From positions 1,488,001 to 1,552,000 of the forward strand of contig OZ252015.1 in the NCBI GenBank assembly GCA_965247525.1: a stretch of DNA of 64,000 bases. The letters are read 5' to 3'. Shown piece after piece: positions 26,112 to 32,820 of the stretch (position 1 is its first letter; the number at the start of each line of letters is the position of its first letter). The notes below the pieces were generated by a model. It had not been told where the DNA came from. It did no database searches and saw nothing but the letters and a program-made list of their open reading frames with translations. The position numbers and the translations under genes are program-made. Source of the DNA: JAZKID01 sp965247525 (GTDB lineage: Bacteria > Pseudomonadota > Alphaproteobacteria > Rhizobiales > UBA4765).

Positions 26112-26936
26112 ATGACCGCACGCATTTTGACCGCTGTTTTCGTTGCCTTGGCGCTGGCATTGCCAATCCGTGCGGCGAAAGCCGTCACCATCGAGGCGCA
26201 TTACACCACGTTTTTCCTTGGAATTCCGGTCAGCTCCAGCGGGCTTGTGATCGATCATGATGGCAAAACTTACCGCGTCAAAGGCAGCGGCAAGGCCAGC
26301 CTTCTGGCGGGTCTGTTCAAGCCGTTAAAAGCCCAGCTGCTGGCCAGCGGCACAGTGCGCGATGGCCGCGCTGTGCCTGCGCATTTTACCGCCTTTATCA
26401 GCGGCAGCGATGCGCCTTACGACATCGCCATTGAGCGGCGCAACGGAAAGCTTGTTTCCGAGAAAAGCCTGCCGGTGCGCGAAAAGCCTTTTCCGGAAGA
26501 TTTCGTGCCCGTGACGGACGCAATGAAAAACGGCGCGCTCGACCCTTTAAGCGCCTTTGTCATCGCGGTGCCGCCGGGGCAGCTGAACGAGGTCTGCGCC
26601 AAGCCCTTGAAAATTTATGACGGCCGCGAGCGGTTCGATATTTCATTGCGCTTTCAAAAACGCGAGGCGCAGGACATGCCGGGTCTGAGCGCGGGGCCGG
26701 CGGTTGTCTGCGCTGCCCGTTATCACGCCATTGGCGGCCACCGCGCCAAAAAGTCTGAAATCGACTATATGCAAGGCAATGACGACATTGAGGGCTGGTT
26801 TTTGCCGCTGCCCGACCAGACAACCATGCTGCTCTCAAAAGTCCATATCGGCACAAAACTGGGGCCGGTGACGGTTGAGCTTGAAAAAGCAAAGCTTTTG
26901 ACGCCCGCCCAGGCGGCCAAGGTGTTTACGCCGTGA
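26112..26936 (+). CDS. DUF3108 domain protein, exported (first of two)
   Basis: A 274-residue protein with a signal peptide (MTARILTAVFVALALALPIRAAKA). That signal is split here as MTARILTAVFVAL and ALALPIRAAKA. The mature part has HYTTFFLGIPVSSSGLVI, YRVKGSGKASLLAGLF, DPLSAFVIAV and LKIYDGRERFDISLRF, the landmarks of the DUF3108 periplasmic beta-barrel-like family. The next gene is a paralogue sharing DPLSAF and LKIYDGR(E/Q)R(F/Y)DI. Biochemical function is unknown; a role at the cell envelope is inferred from export. The divergent position to rpmB is common in this class. Confidence 0.85.
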   Translation: MTARILTAVFVALALALPIRAAKAVTIEAHYTTFFLGIPVSSSGLVIDHDGKTYRVKGSGKASLLAGLFKPLKAQLLASGTVRDGRAVPAHFTAFISGSDAPYDIAIERRNGKLVSEKSLPVREKPFPEDFVPVTDAMKNGALDPLSAFVIAVPPGQLNEVCAKPLKIYDGRERFDISLRFQKREAQDMPGLSAGPAVVCAARYHAIGGHRAKKSEIDYMQGNDDIEGWFLPLPDQTTMLLSKVHIGTKLGPVTVELEKAKLLTPAQAAKVFTP

Positions 26937-27029
26937 TCGCAGATGGCCGATCGGACATGGTCAATGCTTCGTTAAACCTCTGTTCGCTGTTTTGGCGGTA
27001 TGGTGACGAATCGACAGGGCAGACGCGTC

Positions 27030-27875
27030 ATGAATAAAGCAAAGCAAAAACGGGTTTTTGGTGCGGCCGCACTGCTTCTAGCGTCGGCCGTTTGCGGCAT
27101 ATCTGCGCCTGCACACGCCGATGATGCGGGCATCAAGGCCGTGTTCGACGTGACGATGAGCGGCGTTGCCATTGGCCGCGGCTCGCTGAGCGCCAACATC
27201 AATGCGGCAGGCTATTCGATTGGCGTTGCGGCAAAAGTCTCAGGGGTCGCACGGCTTGTTGCAGGGGGCGAAGGCTCGGCGCAGGCGCAGGGCTATTACT
27301 CGCCCGGCGGCGGCCTCAAACCCGTCAGCTATTCGATCAAGAACACGGTCGACGATCTGAAAAACGCCGTCTCGTTGAAAATGAAAAACAATGCGGTCGT
27401 GTCCGAAACCGTGGTGCCGCCGACACCGTTCAATGCGCAGCGCGTGCCTGTAACGGACGCGAATAAAAAAGGCGTCATCGACCCCTTAAGCGCGTTCCTT
27501 GTCCCCACCGACACCAAGGAACTGCTCGACCCCGCCAATTGCGAGCGCACCTTGAAAATTTACGATGGCCGCCAGCGCTATGACATCGCGATGGCCTATG
27601 CGCGCGTCGAGCAAACCCATGCCGTGGGCGATCTTCAGGGCGGCGCGCTGGTGTGCAAGGCCGCATGGCGGCCGATCGCCGGTCACCGCGCCGACAATAT
27701 CGAGACCGCGCATATGGAAGAAAACCGCGATGTCGATGTCACCTTGTCGCCCATTCGCGGCACCAAGTTTCTGATCATCTCGCGGATTTCGATTGGCACT
27801 GCGGTCGGCAAGCTTGTCATCAACGCCGCCCGTGTCTCGGTGATGCCCGGCCAGCAGGCCGCGCTCGCGCAATAA
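27030..27875 (+). CDS. DUF3108 domain protein, exported (second of two)
   Basis: A 281-residue paralogue of the preceding gene. Signal peptide includes KRVFGAAALLLASAVCG and APAHADD. Shared landmarks: GVAIGRGSLSANINAAGYSI, DPLSAFLVPTD, LKIYDGRQRYDIAMAY and IAGHRADNIE. I use the ATG at 27030; an in-frame ATG at 27000 would add ten charged residues before the signal. The gene lies 93 bases after its paralogue on the same strand, so the pair looks like a tandem duplication that has diverged. Confidence 0.83.
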   Translation: MNKAKQKRVFGAAALLLASAVCGISAPAHADDAGIKAVFDVTMSGVAIGRGSLSANINAAGYSIGVAAKVSGVARLVAGGEGSAQAQGYYSPGGGLKPVSYSIKNTVDDLKNAVSLKMKNNAVVSETVVPPTPFNAQRVPVTDANKKGVIDPLSAFLVPTDTKELLDPANCERTLKIYDGRQRYDIAMAYARVEQTHAVGDLQGGALVCKAAWRPIAGHRADNIETAHMEENRDVDVTLSPIRGTKFLIISRISIGTAVGKLVINAARVSVMPGQQAALAQ

Positions 27876-27983
27876 ACCGGGCGCCATTTTTACAATGGCA
27901 ATTTTCCCAAGCCTCCTTTAAATGATCCAGATCAGCTGAAAGGGGGCAAGACGCCCCTTGCGCATGCCGTCAGGGGCCATTTC

Positions 27984-29576
27984 ATGAACCATTTTTTGAC
28001 AACAAGTTTCGCCGCCGCTTTTTTGCTGGGCTCGACCGCGCTGTATGCGCAAACTCCAAGTCCTTCACCTAGTACCGTACCTGCACCCATCACTGAGGCA
28101 AAAATTCAAAAAGCGCATGTCACCTTTTTGCTGATGAACGATATTTACCAGATGAATGACGCCAAGGGCGCGGATGGCAAGCTGCGCGGCGGCTTTGCCC
28201 GCGTCGCCGCCGTTGTGAAGGCCGAGCGCACGAAAAATGCGCATGTGCTGCTGGCGCATGGCGGCGATACATTGTCACCTTCCTTGATGTCGGCGATCGA
28301 CCACGGCGCGCACATCGTCGCGCTGACCAATATGATCAAGCCGGACATTTTCGCGCCCGGCAATCATGAGTTCGATGAAGGCACTGAAAATTTCACCACG
28401 CGCATGACCGAGGCGACATTCCCGATCTATGCTGCGAACCTGCGCAATGGCGATGGCAGCGCGCTGCCTTTCGTCAAGGATGATTCAATTCTCGACATTG
28501 ACGGCGTCAAAATCGGCATTACCGGCGCGGCGTTTGACAAAACGCTTGAGGTCACCTCGGCCACCGGCGTCACATTTTCTCCCACTGTCGAAACAATGAT
28601 TGCCGAGGGCAAAAAACTGCGCAATGACGGCGCGGATTTCGTCGTCGATGTGCTGCACGCGCAGCGCGGCGATTCGCTACTGCTGCAGGCCAAACGCGCG
28701 GCCGATCTCATCCTTACCGGCCACACGCACGACATGTTCGTCGCCTATGACGAAGTCAGCGCCATTGTGGAAAGCAGCAATGACGGAAAATATGTGACCG
28801 CGATTGATGTCGATATCAGTGTCACCACCAAAGACGGAAAGCGCAAGACCGTGTGGTGGCCGCAGTTCCGCGTCATCGATACGGCGGACGTCACCCCCGA
28901 TCCGGATGTCGCGGCAAAAGTCGCCGATTATCAAAAACAGCTCGACGCGCAGATGGATGTCGCGATCGGCACGACCACGAATGAACTCGACAGCCGTTCG
29001 TCAACCGTGCGCACCGGCGAGGCCGCGATCGGCAATCTGATTGCGGACGCGATGCGCGCCACCATGAAATCCGACATCGCCATCATGAACGGCGGCGGCA
29101 TCCGCTCCGGCAAGGTGTATGCGGCGGGCACATCGCTGTCGCGCAAAGACATCCTCGCTGAAATGCCGTTCGGCAACCGGCTGGCGCTGGTATCGATTAC
29201 GGGCGCAAACCTGAAAGCCGCGATCGAGCACGGCATTGAAAAATTGCCTGAAAGCAATGGCCGCTTTCCGCAGATCTCCGGCTTCACCGTCAGCTATGAT
29301 GTCAGCAAACCGGCAGGCGCGCGCGTGACTGAAATCAAAGTCGGCGATGCGGCGCTGGATCTTTCGAAAAACTACACGCTCGCCATCAATGATTTTAACG
29401 CCAAGGGCGGCGACGGCTACACCATGTTCGAAAGCGCGCAGCGCGTGTCGCTCGATGACGACGACGCCCCGCCGCTGGCCGACGCCGTGATGGCCTATGT
29501 GCAAAAACTGGGCACGGTCACAATCGCCGCCGATGGGCGGATGAAGGCAAGTGTTGAGGCGAAGCCTGCGAATTAA
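27984..29576 (+). CDS. Periplasmic 5'-nucleotidase/metallophosphatase (UshA-like)
   Basis: A 530-residue exported protein. The signal peptide ends at ALYAQ, then a short P/S linker (TPSPSPSTVPAP). The N-terminal metallophosphatase domain has LLMNDIYQ, GGDTLSPS, APGNHEFDEG and LTGHTHD. The C-terminal 5'-nucleotidase domain (about 335-520) has MNGGGIRSGK and FNAKGGDGYTMF, with the substrate-binding motifs. The first motif reads ND-I-Y where the family usually has ND-x-H, which removes the customary His. It probably salvages nucleotides or phosphoesters in the periplasm. Confidence 0.9.
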   Translation: MNHFLTTSFAAAFLLGSTALYAQTPSPSPSTVPAPITEAKIQKAHVTFLLMNDIYQMNDAKGADGKLRGGFARVAAVVKAERTKNAHVLLAHGGDTLSPSLMSAIDHGAHIVALTNMIKPDIFAPGNHEFDEGTENFTTRMTEATFPIYAANLRNGDGSALPFVKDDSILDIDGVKIGITGAAFDKTLEVTSATGVTFSPTVETMIAEGKKLRNDGADFVVDVLHAQRGDSLLLQAKRAADLILTGHTHDMFVAYDEVSAIVESSNDGKYVTAIDVDISVTTKDGKRKTVWWPQFRVIDTADVTPDPDVAAKVADYQKQLDAQMDVAIGTTTNELDSRSSTVRTGEAAIGNLIADAMRATMKSDIAIMNGGGIRSGKVYAAGTSLSRKDILAEMPFGNRLALVSITGANLKAAIEHGIEKLPESNGRFPQISGFTVSYDVSKPAGARVTEIKVGDAALDLSKNYTLAINDFNAKGGDGYTMFESAQRVSLDDDDAPPLADAVMAYVQKLGTVTIAADGRMKASVEAKPAN

Positions 29577-29598
29577 TGAGCAATGACGGCGCAGCCGG

Positions 29599-29623
29599 TA
29601 AATCATGCCAGTGGCATGATTTA
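29599..29623. repeat. CCAGTGG hairpin
   Basis: Perfect palindrome TAAATCATGCC-AGT-GGCATGATTTA. It is followed by GAAGCGAAAGC-like sequence as in other copies. The rest of the gap 29577-29790 shows nothing further. Confidence 0.8.
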
Positions 29624-29856
29624 AATTGCGAATGCACGAAGCGAAAGCGACGGGCTCTTAGTAGGGCTGTTTTTTTTCGCGTCATGGCATGAGCGCGTAA
29701 TTCTTACGAAACCAACCATCACAAATATAAGGTAATTACCCCCGCGTCACCGCCCCGCTGTCACCGTGCGCAGAGCACTTTCCTCTATGCGTGAGTCAAG
29801 CATATATCCCCACAACGTATGCTTGCGCGAATCGGAGCAAGTGATATGAGGGTGGG

Positions 29857-30483
29857 ATGTTTCTTTTTTACAAAAATTGGCTCAAAACCGCACTTTTGCA
29901 TAAATATGCTGTATTCGGACAGTGGGATCTTTGGGCTGGTCTCATATCAACCCTTGCTCCGATTTTTGAGCACTTTTTTCCAGCTAGCAAGCCAGTGATG
30001 GAAGCAAATAGTTGGGTGATTCCTGTCCTAATTTTTGGCGCTGTTATATTGATTAGGTTAATTTTATCCCCTTACTGGATTTGGAATGATCAAAACAGTA
30101 AAATTATTGAGTTAGAGGCGAAGTTTAATCTTAAATTGCCTAACTACGAAGTCTGGGATACTCACAATGATTTTGAGATTTGGAAAGCCGCTTACCTTAT
30201 GCAAGATAAAGAGCCATCAACGATCCGCATAAATGACGAGTTCGTTTTGAGAAATTACAATGATCTAGTCCGTGATATAAAAGCCAGAAAAATTGATGTT
30301 AACAAAGGATTTTTAAATGAGTATCTTAAGGATGATTTCGACGAGGCGAATGCAAAAGATGTCGTGGTCAATCCAAAATGGAAAATAACTCGATCAAATC
30401 TTTTAACCTATTGCTTACAGCTCGATATTGAGCCTCCTTTTATATTTGAAAGACGCAGAGTGTTCCCCTTGGATCTCAATTAA
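29857..30483 (+). CDS. Passenger membrane protein of the IS1595 element
   Basis: A 208-residue protein I do not recognise. Two likely membrane helices: LWAGLISTLAPIFEHFF (about 25-41) and SWVIPVLIFGAVILIRLIL (about 52-70), the second followed by PYWIW. The remaining 130 residues are soluble and charged, starting with a short coil SKIIELEAKFNLKLP and including a basic tail FERRRVF. GAGGGTGGG upstream of the ATG is a strong ribosome site. The stop overlaps the start of the next small gene (TAATG). Codon use is AT-rich and unlike the chromosome. It is cargo rather than a transposition function, by position between the left end and the transposase. Confidence 0.8.
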   Translation: MFLFYKNWLKTALLHKYAVFGQWDLWAGLISTLAPIFEHFFPASKPVMEANSWVIPVLIFGAVILIRLILSPYWIWNDQNSKIIELEAKFNLKLPNYEVWDTHNDFEIWKAAYLMQDKEPSTIRINDEFVLRNYNDLVRDIKARKIDVNKGFLNEYLKDDFDEANAKDVVVNPKWKITRSNLLTYCLQLDIEPPFIFERRRVFPLDLN

Positions 30484-30635
30484 TGTCACGCGGTAAATAT
30501 CTCAGCTTTGAAGAAGCCCGCGAAATGGGGCTACTAGAACAATTTGCCAAAGAAAACAAAGTCGAGGGCGATCAAGCCGCCTTCGATGCGCTTATGGGTT
30601 TTATGTCTCGGCCTGAAAGTATTGAAGAAAAGTAG
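30483..30635 (+). CDS. Passenger 50-aa protein of the IS1595 element
   Basis: A short gene whose ATG overlaps the stop of the membrane protein gene by one base (TAATG), so translation is very probably coupled. The peptide begins MSRGKYLSFEEAREMGLLEQ and continues FAKENKVEGDQAAFDALMGF, ending RPESIEEK. It is a compact, amphipathic, acidic helical protein with a basic start. It looks intact and of natural codon use. From memory, similar short MxRGKYLSLEEA peptides occur in other Alphaproteobacteria; I cannot name a function. Confidence 0.7.
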   Translation: MSRGKYLSFEEAREMGLLEQFAKENKVEGDQAAFDALMGFMSRPESIEEK

Positions 30636-30716
30636 GTTTTCCACATTACGGTTTGACACTTGATTCAGCGTGTGGATAAGATTCTTTTAAGGAATGCAGA
30701 GCAGAAATGCTTGGTG

Positions 30717-30799
30717 TGGGAGAGGCAGTCTTTTCAGACTTTCTTCGGTTTTGGAGACCGAACTTATCGCGACCCGGCAGGATCGAGCGGCCTCTCCCA
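30717..30799 (-). ncRNA. tRNA-Trp-like cloverleaf RNA in the IS1595 element
   Basis: Read on the minus strand this 83-base stretch folds as a four-way junction. The closing stem is TGGGAGAGGC with GCCTCTCCCA (10 bp). Hairpin 1 is CGATCC-TGCC-GGGTCG. Hairpin 2 is TTCGGT-CTCCAAA-ACCGAA, whose 7-base loop is exactly a bacterial tRNA-Trp anticodon loop (anticodon CCA). Hairpin 3 is AGTCT-GAAA-AGACT, a GNRA tetraloop where a tRNA has its T arm. There is no TTCGA T-loop, so it is not a normal tRNA; the 3' flank CACCA is close to but not at the acceptor end. It lies 88 bases past the transposase stop and could be made from the transposase transcript. Confidence 0.65.
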
Positions 30800-30887
30800 A
30801 AGAAAACAATAAGATAAACCCATATTAAGAGTCGAATCCGGTTGTGTATATGTACACAGGAATCCCGATAATTGTTGTGGATTACTT

Positions 30888-31748
30888 TTACTTTACAAAA
30901 GATGACAACAACAACGGAAACATAAGCTCTGGGCTTTTGCGCAAGTTAAAGCGGAACTCAAACTCTTGCAGATATTTGTCGAGGTGCTGCTTTGAGACCC
31001 AGACGTGAGTGCCGTTTACGCCGCGCTTAAACCACGACCAGAAGCCTTCAATCGTATTCGTGTGGCACTGGCCGTTAACGTATTCTTTTGCGGAGTGGTT
31101 CACGGATTCATGCTTGAAGCCATAAACGCCCAAGTGCTGAAAGGCGCGGGCTTCATCTGTCATGATTGAGGCGCCCTTTTTTACGTTGTTCATGATGTGC
31201 GGAACGACGTGATATTCACTGCGCCCCTGAATGACACGTGTCATGACTTCGCCGCCACGCTCGACCATACCCAGAACAACAGCTTTATCGTCCTCACCAC
31301 GCTTGTCTTTGCCGCCTATGAAAGCCTTGTCGATTTCAACAGGGTTCATGCCAGAACCGCCGAGGGGCGCATCACCGTCAACAAAGCCCATATATTTGCG
31401 GATTTCATGGGCAATACGCCACGCGCATTTATAGGTTACACCCAGCTGGCGCTGTATTTCTTTGGCCGACACGCCGTTGCGGGTCGTCGTGAACAGGAAC
31501 ATGGCGAAAAACCATTTTTGCAGGGGCGTGCGGCTTTTCTCGAACGGCGTGCCAACCATCGGGTGAATATGATTTCCGCAGTTGCAAGTGTAAGCAGGCA
31601 TTTTTTTCAAGCGCCGGAATTTGCCTATTTCCCCGCATTTCTGGCAGGCCGGAGTCGTGCCAAAGCGGATTTTGAACAAATGGTCAAGACATGCGTCATC
31701 TGTCGGGAAAGCTTGAAGAAATTGCGTGACTGTCATTGGTTTTTGCAT
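30888..31748 (-). CDS. IS1595-family transposase (ISXO2-like)
   Basis: A 286-residue transposase. The N-terminal zinc ribbon contains CQKCGEIGKFRR and YTCNCGNH. The DDE-type ISXO2-like catalytic domain shows acidic residues in VEIDKAFIGGK (D), SIMTDEARAF (D) and TNTIEGFWSWFKRG (E, with Asn between), the IS1595 pattern. The ATG at 31748 is preceded by AGGAG about 8 bases upstream, and a promoter overlaps the right inverted repeat. No frameshift or stop interrupts the gene, so the element may still be mobile. Confidence 0.94.
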   Translation of the reverse strand: MQKPMTVTQFLQAFPTDDACLDHLFKIRFGTTPACQKCGEIGKFRRLKKMPAYTCNCGNHIHPMVGTPFEKSRTPLQKWFFAMFLFTTTRNGVSAKEIQRQLGVTYKCAWRIAHEIRKYMGFVDGDAPLGGSGMNPVEIDKAFIGGKDKRGEDDKAVVLGMVERGGEVMTRVIQGRSEYHVVPHIMNNVKKGASIMTDEARAFQHLGVYGFKHESVNHSAKEYVNGQCHTNTIEGFWSWFKRGVNGTHVWVSKQHLDKYLQEFEFRFNLRKSPELMFPLLLSSFVK

Positions 31749-31768
31749 GGCTAGCTCCTGTCAAGGTA

Positions 31769-31797
31769 ACCATAGCTAAGTTATTGACATACGTCAA
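31769..31797 (-). promoter_or_regulatory. Transposase promoter within the right end of the element
   Basis: On the minus strand, TTGACG (31797-31792), a 17-base spacer and TATGGT (31774-31769) make a good sigma-70-type promoter. The -35 box lies just inside the inverted repeat, so transposase binding to the end could repress its own gene. Confidence 0.6.
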
Positions 31798-31818
31798 GGG
31801 GATATATGCGGTGAGTCA

Positions 31819-32257
31819 GCGCCCGTGCCCCCTGTGGATTGCGGGATGAGTGTGGAGGAGGGCGGCGAAGCTTTTGCGAACCTTCACAAATTGCGCACGG
31901 GCGTGATGGGGATAACACCTTTCAGGAAGCGCCCGCCATTTCTGCTTTGTTCACGTTTTAACCACTTATTAACCCTGTTTGCATAAAATTTTACACATAA
32001 GCTGCGGGGCGTTGAGTCATTGTTAAGTTACGTTTGAGTCCGTTCCGCACGAATCACGCAGCGTCGCTGACGCGCAAAAGCATGTGTGATTCGCTTATAA
32101 ATGCGCATCATCTGGTGGCAGTCGAACCCTGTGCACTAGATCTGGTGTAGAACAGAGGATGAATCGCTCAGAGTCAGCGATTCGTGCTGGCTTCGTTCTT
32201 TTTTCGTTCGCGCATTCACGCTTCAGACTCGTTTTGTTTTAATTTTTCGTTAGTAAG
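31819..32257. other. Intergenic region after the IS element
   Basis: No gene is seen. It contains a GAATCACGCAGCGTCGCTGACGCG-like imperfect inverted segment near 32048 and AATCGCTCAGAGTCAGCGATT at 32162, split as AATCGCT-cagagtc-AGCGATT, both small hairpins. Confidence 0.5.
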
Positions 32258-32507
32258 GCGCGGCAGCGAAGCTGATAAAACAGGCCAGTGGCCTGTTTTA
32301 AGCGCCGAACGCTTCGAGCCTGAAGCGAGAAGCAGTTTTTGTTGGCGCTGGTGGCGGTGTTGATTTTGCCCAAGCGCGGGCAGCGAAGCTGATAAAACAG
32401 GCCAGTGGCCCGTTTTAAGCGCCGAACGCTTCGAGCCTGAAGCGAGAAGCAGTCTTTGTTGGCGCTGGTGGCGGTGTTGATTTTGCCCCGAACGCTTCGA
32501 GCCTCAG
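32258..32507. repeat. Tandem 117-bp repeats carrying CCAGTGG hairpins
   Basis: Two nearly identical units start near 32258 and 32374. A third truncated unit (GAACGCTTCGAGCCTCAGG) follows. Each contains a palindrome AAAACAGGCC-AGT-GGCCTGTTTT (32277-32299; one arm base changed at 32394-32416), then GCGCCGAACGCTTCGAGCC and GTGGCGGTGTTGATTTTGCC. Confidence 0.85.
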
Positions 32508-32566
32508 GCGAAACTGGTTGCAGGCTTGGGTGCTGTTCACCGTCCTCGCGCAGGCCGACCTTTCGC

Positions 32567-32693
32567 CGTCCTTGCGAGGGTGAAACCCGAAGCAATCTAT
32601 TCTCCAATCTGAAAAAATTCAGAATAGATTGCTTTGGGTCACATTGCATTGCGCCATTCGGCTGGCGCCTCGGGCGCGACCCTCGCAATGACG
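32567..32693. repeat. CGTCATTGCGAG-family palindromic element, copy 5
   Basis: Begins CGTCCTTGCGAGGG and ends CCCTCGCAATGACG. Inner stem AGCAATCTATTC against GAATAGATTGCTT. A GGGCGCC-rich insert lies before the right end. It precedes the helicase gene. Confidence 0.8.
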
Positions 32694-32820
32694 TTTGAGA
32701 GATATAATGACGCGCTTGTGCGCGCATTGCAGCAGTTTCATTCTTTAAGCGGAATTTTTGAAACTGAAATAAAACAGCGCGCATCGCGGCAGTGTCATGA
32801 TATAGAAAGCGCACCGCGCG

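Larger units (their letters stand above)
29799..31810. mobile_element. IS1595-family (ISXO2-like) element with passenger genes
   Basis: A complete 2012-bp element. Terminal inverted repeats: left AGCATATATCCCC then, after three mismatches, ACGTATG; right (read inward) CGCATATATCCCC then ACGTATG, about 19 of 22 positions shared. It is flanked by an exact 8-bp direct repeat, GTGAGTCA, at 29791-29798 and 31811-31818. Eight bases is the target duplication expected for IS1595. Contents in order: membrane protein gene (+), a 50-codon gene (+), a cloverleaf RNA (-) and the transposase (-). The AT-rich passenger part contrasts with the chromosome. Intact ends and an exact target duplication suggest a fairly recent insertion. 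Confidence 0.92.

Noticed and set aside
30718..30798. tRNA-Pro (TGG) on the plus strand
   Set aside because: The plus-strand loop TTTGGAG would give TGG, but the minus-strand loop is an exact tRNA-Trp loop and neither strand has a T-loop, so it is reported as a tRNA-like RNA, not as a tRNA gene.
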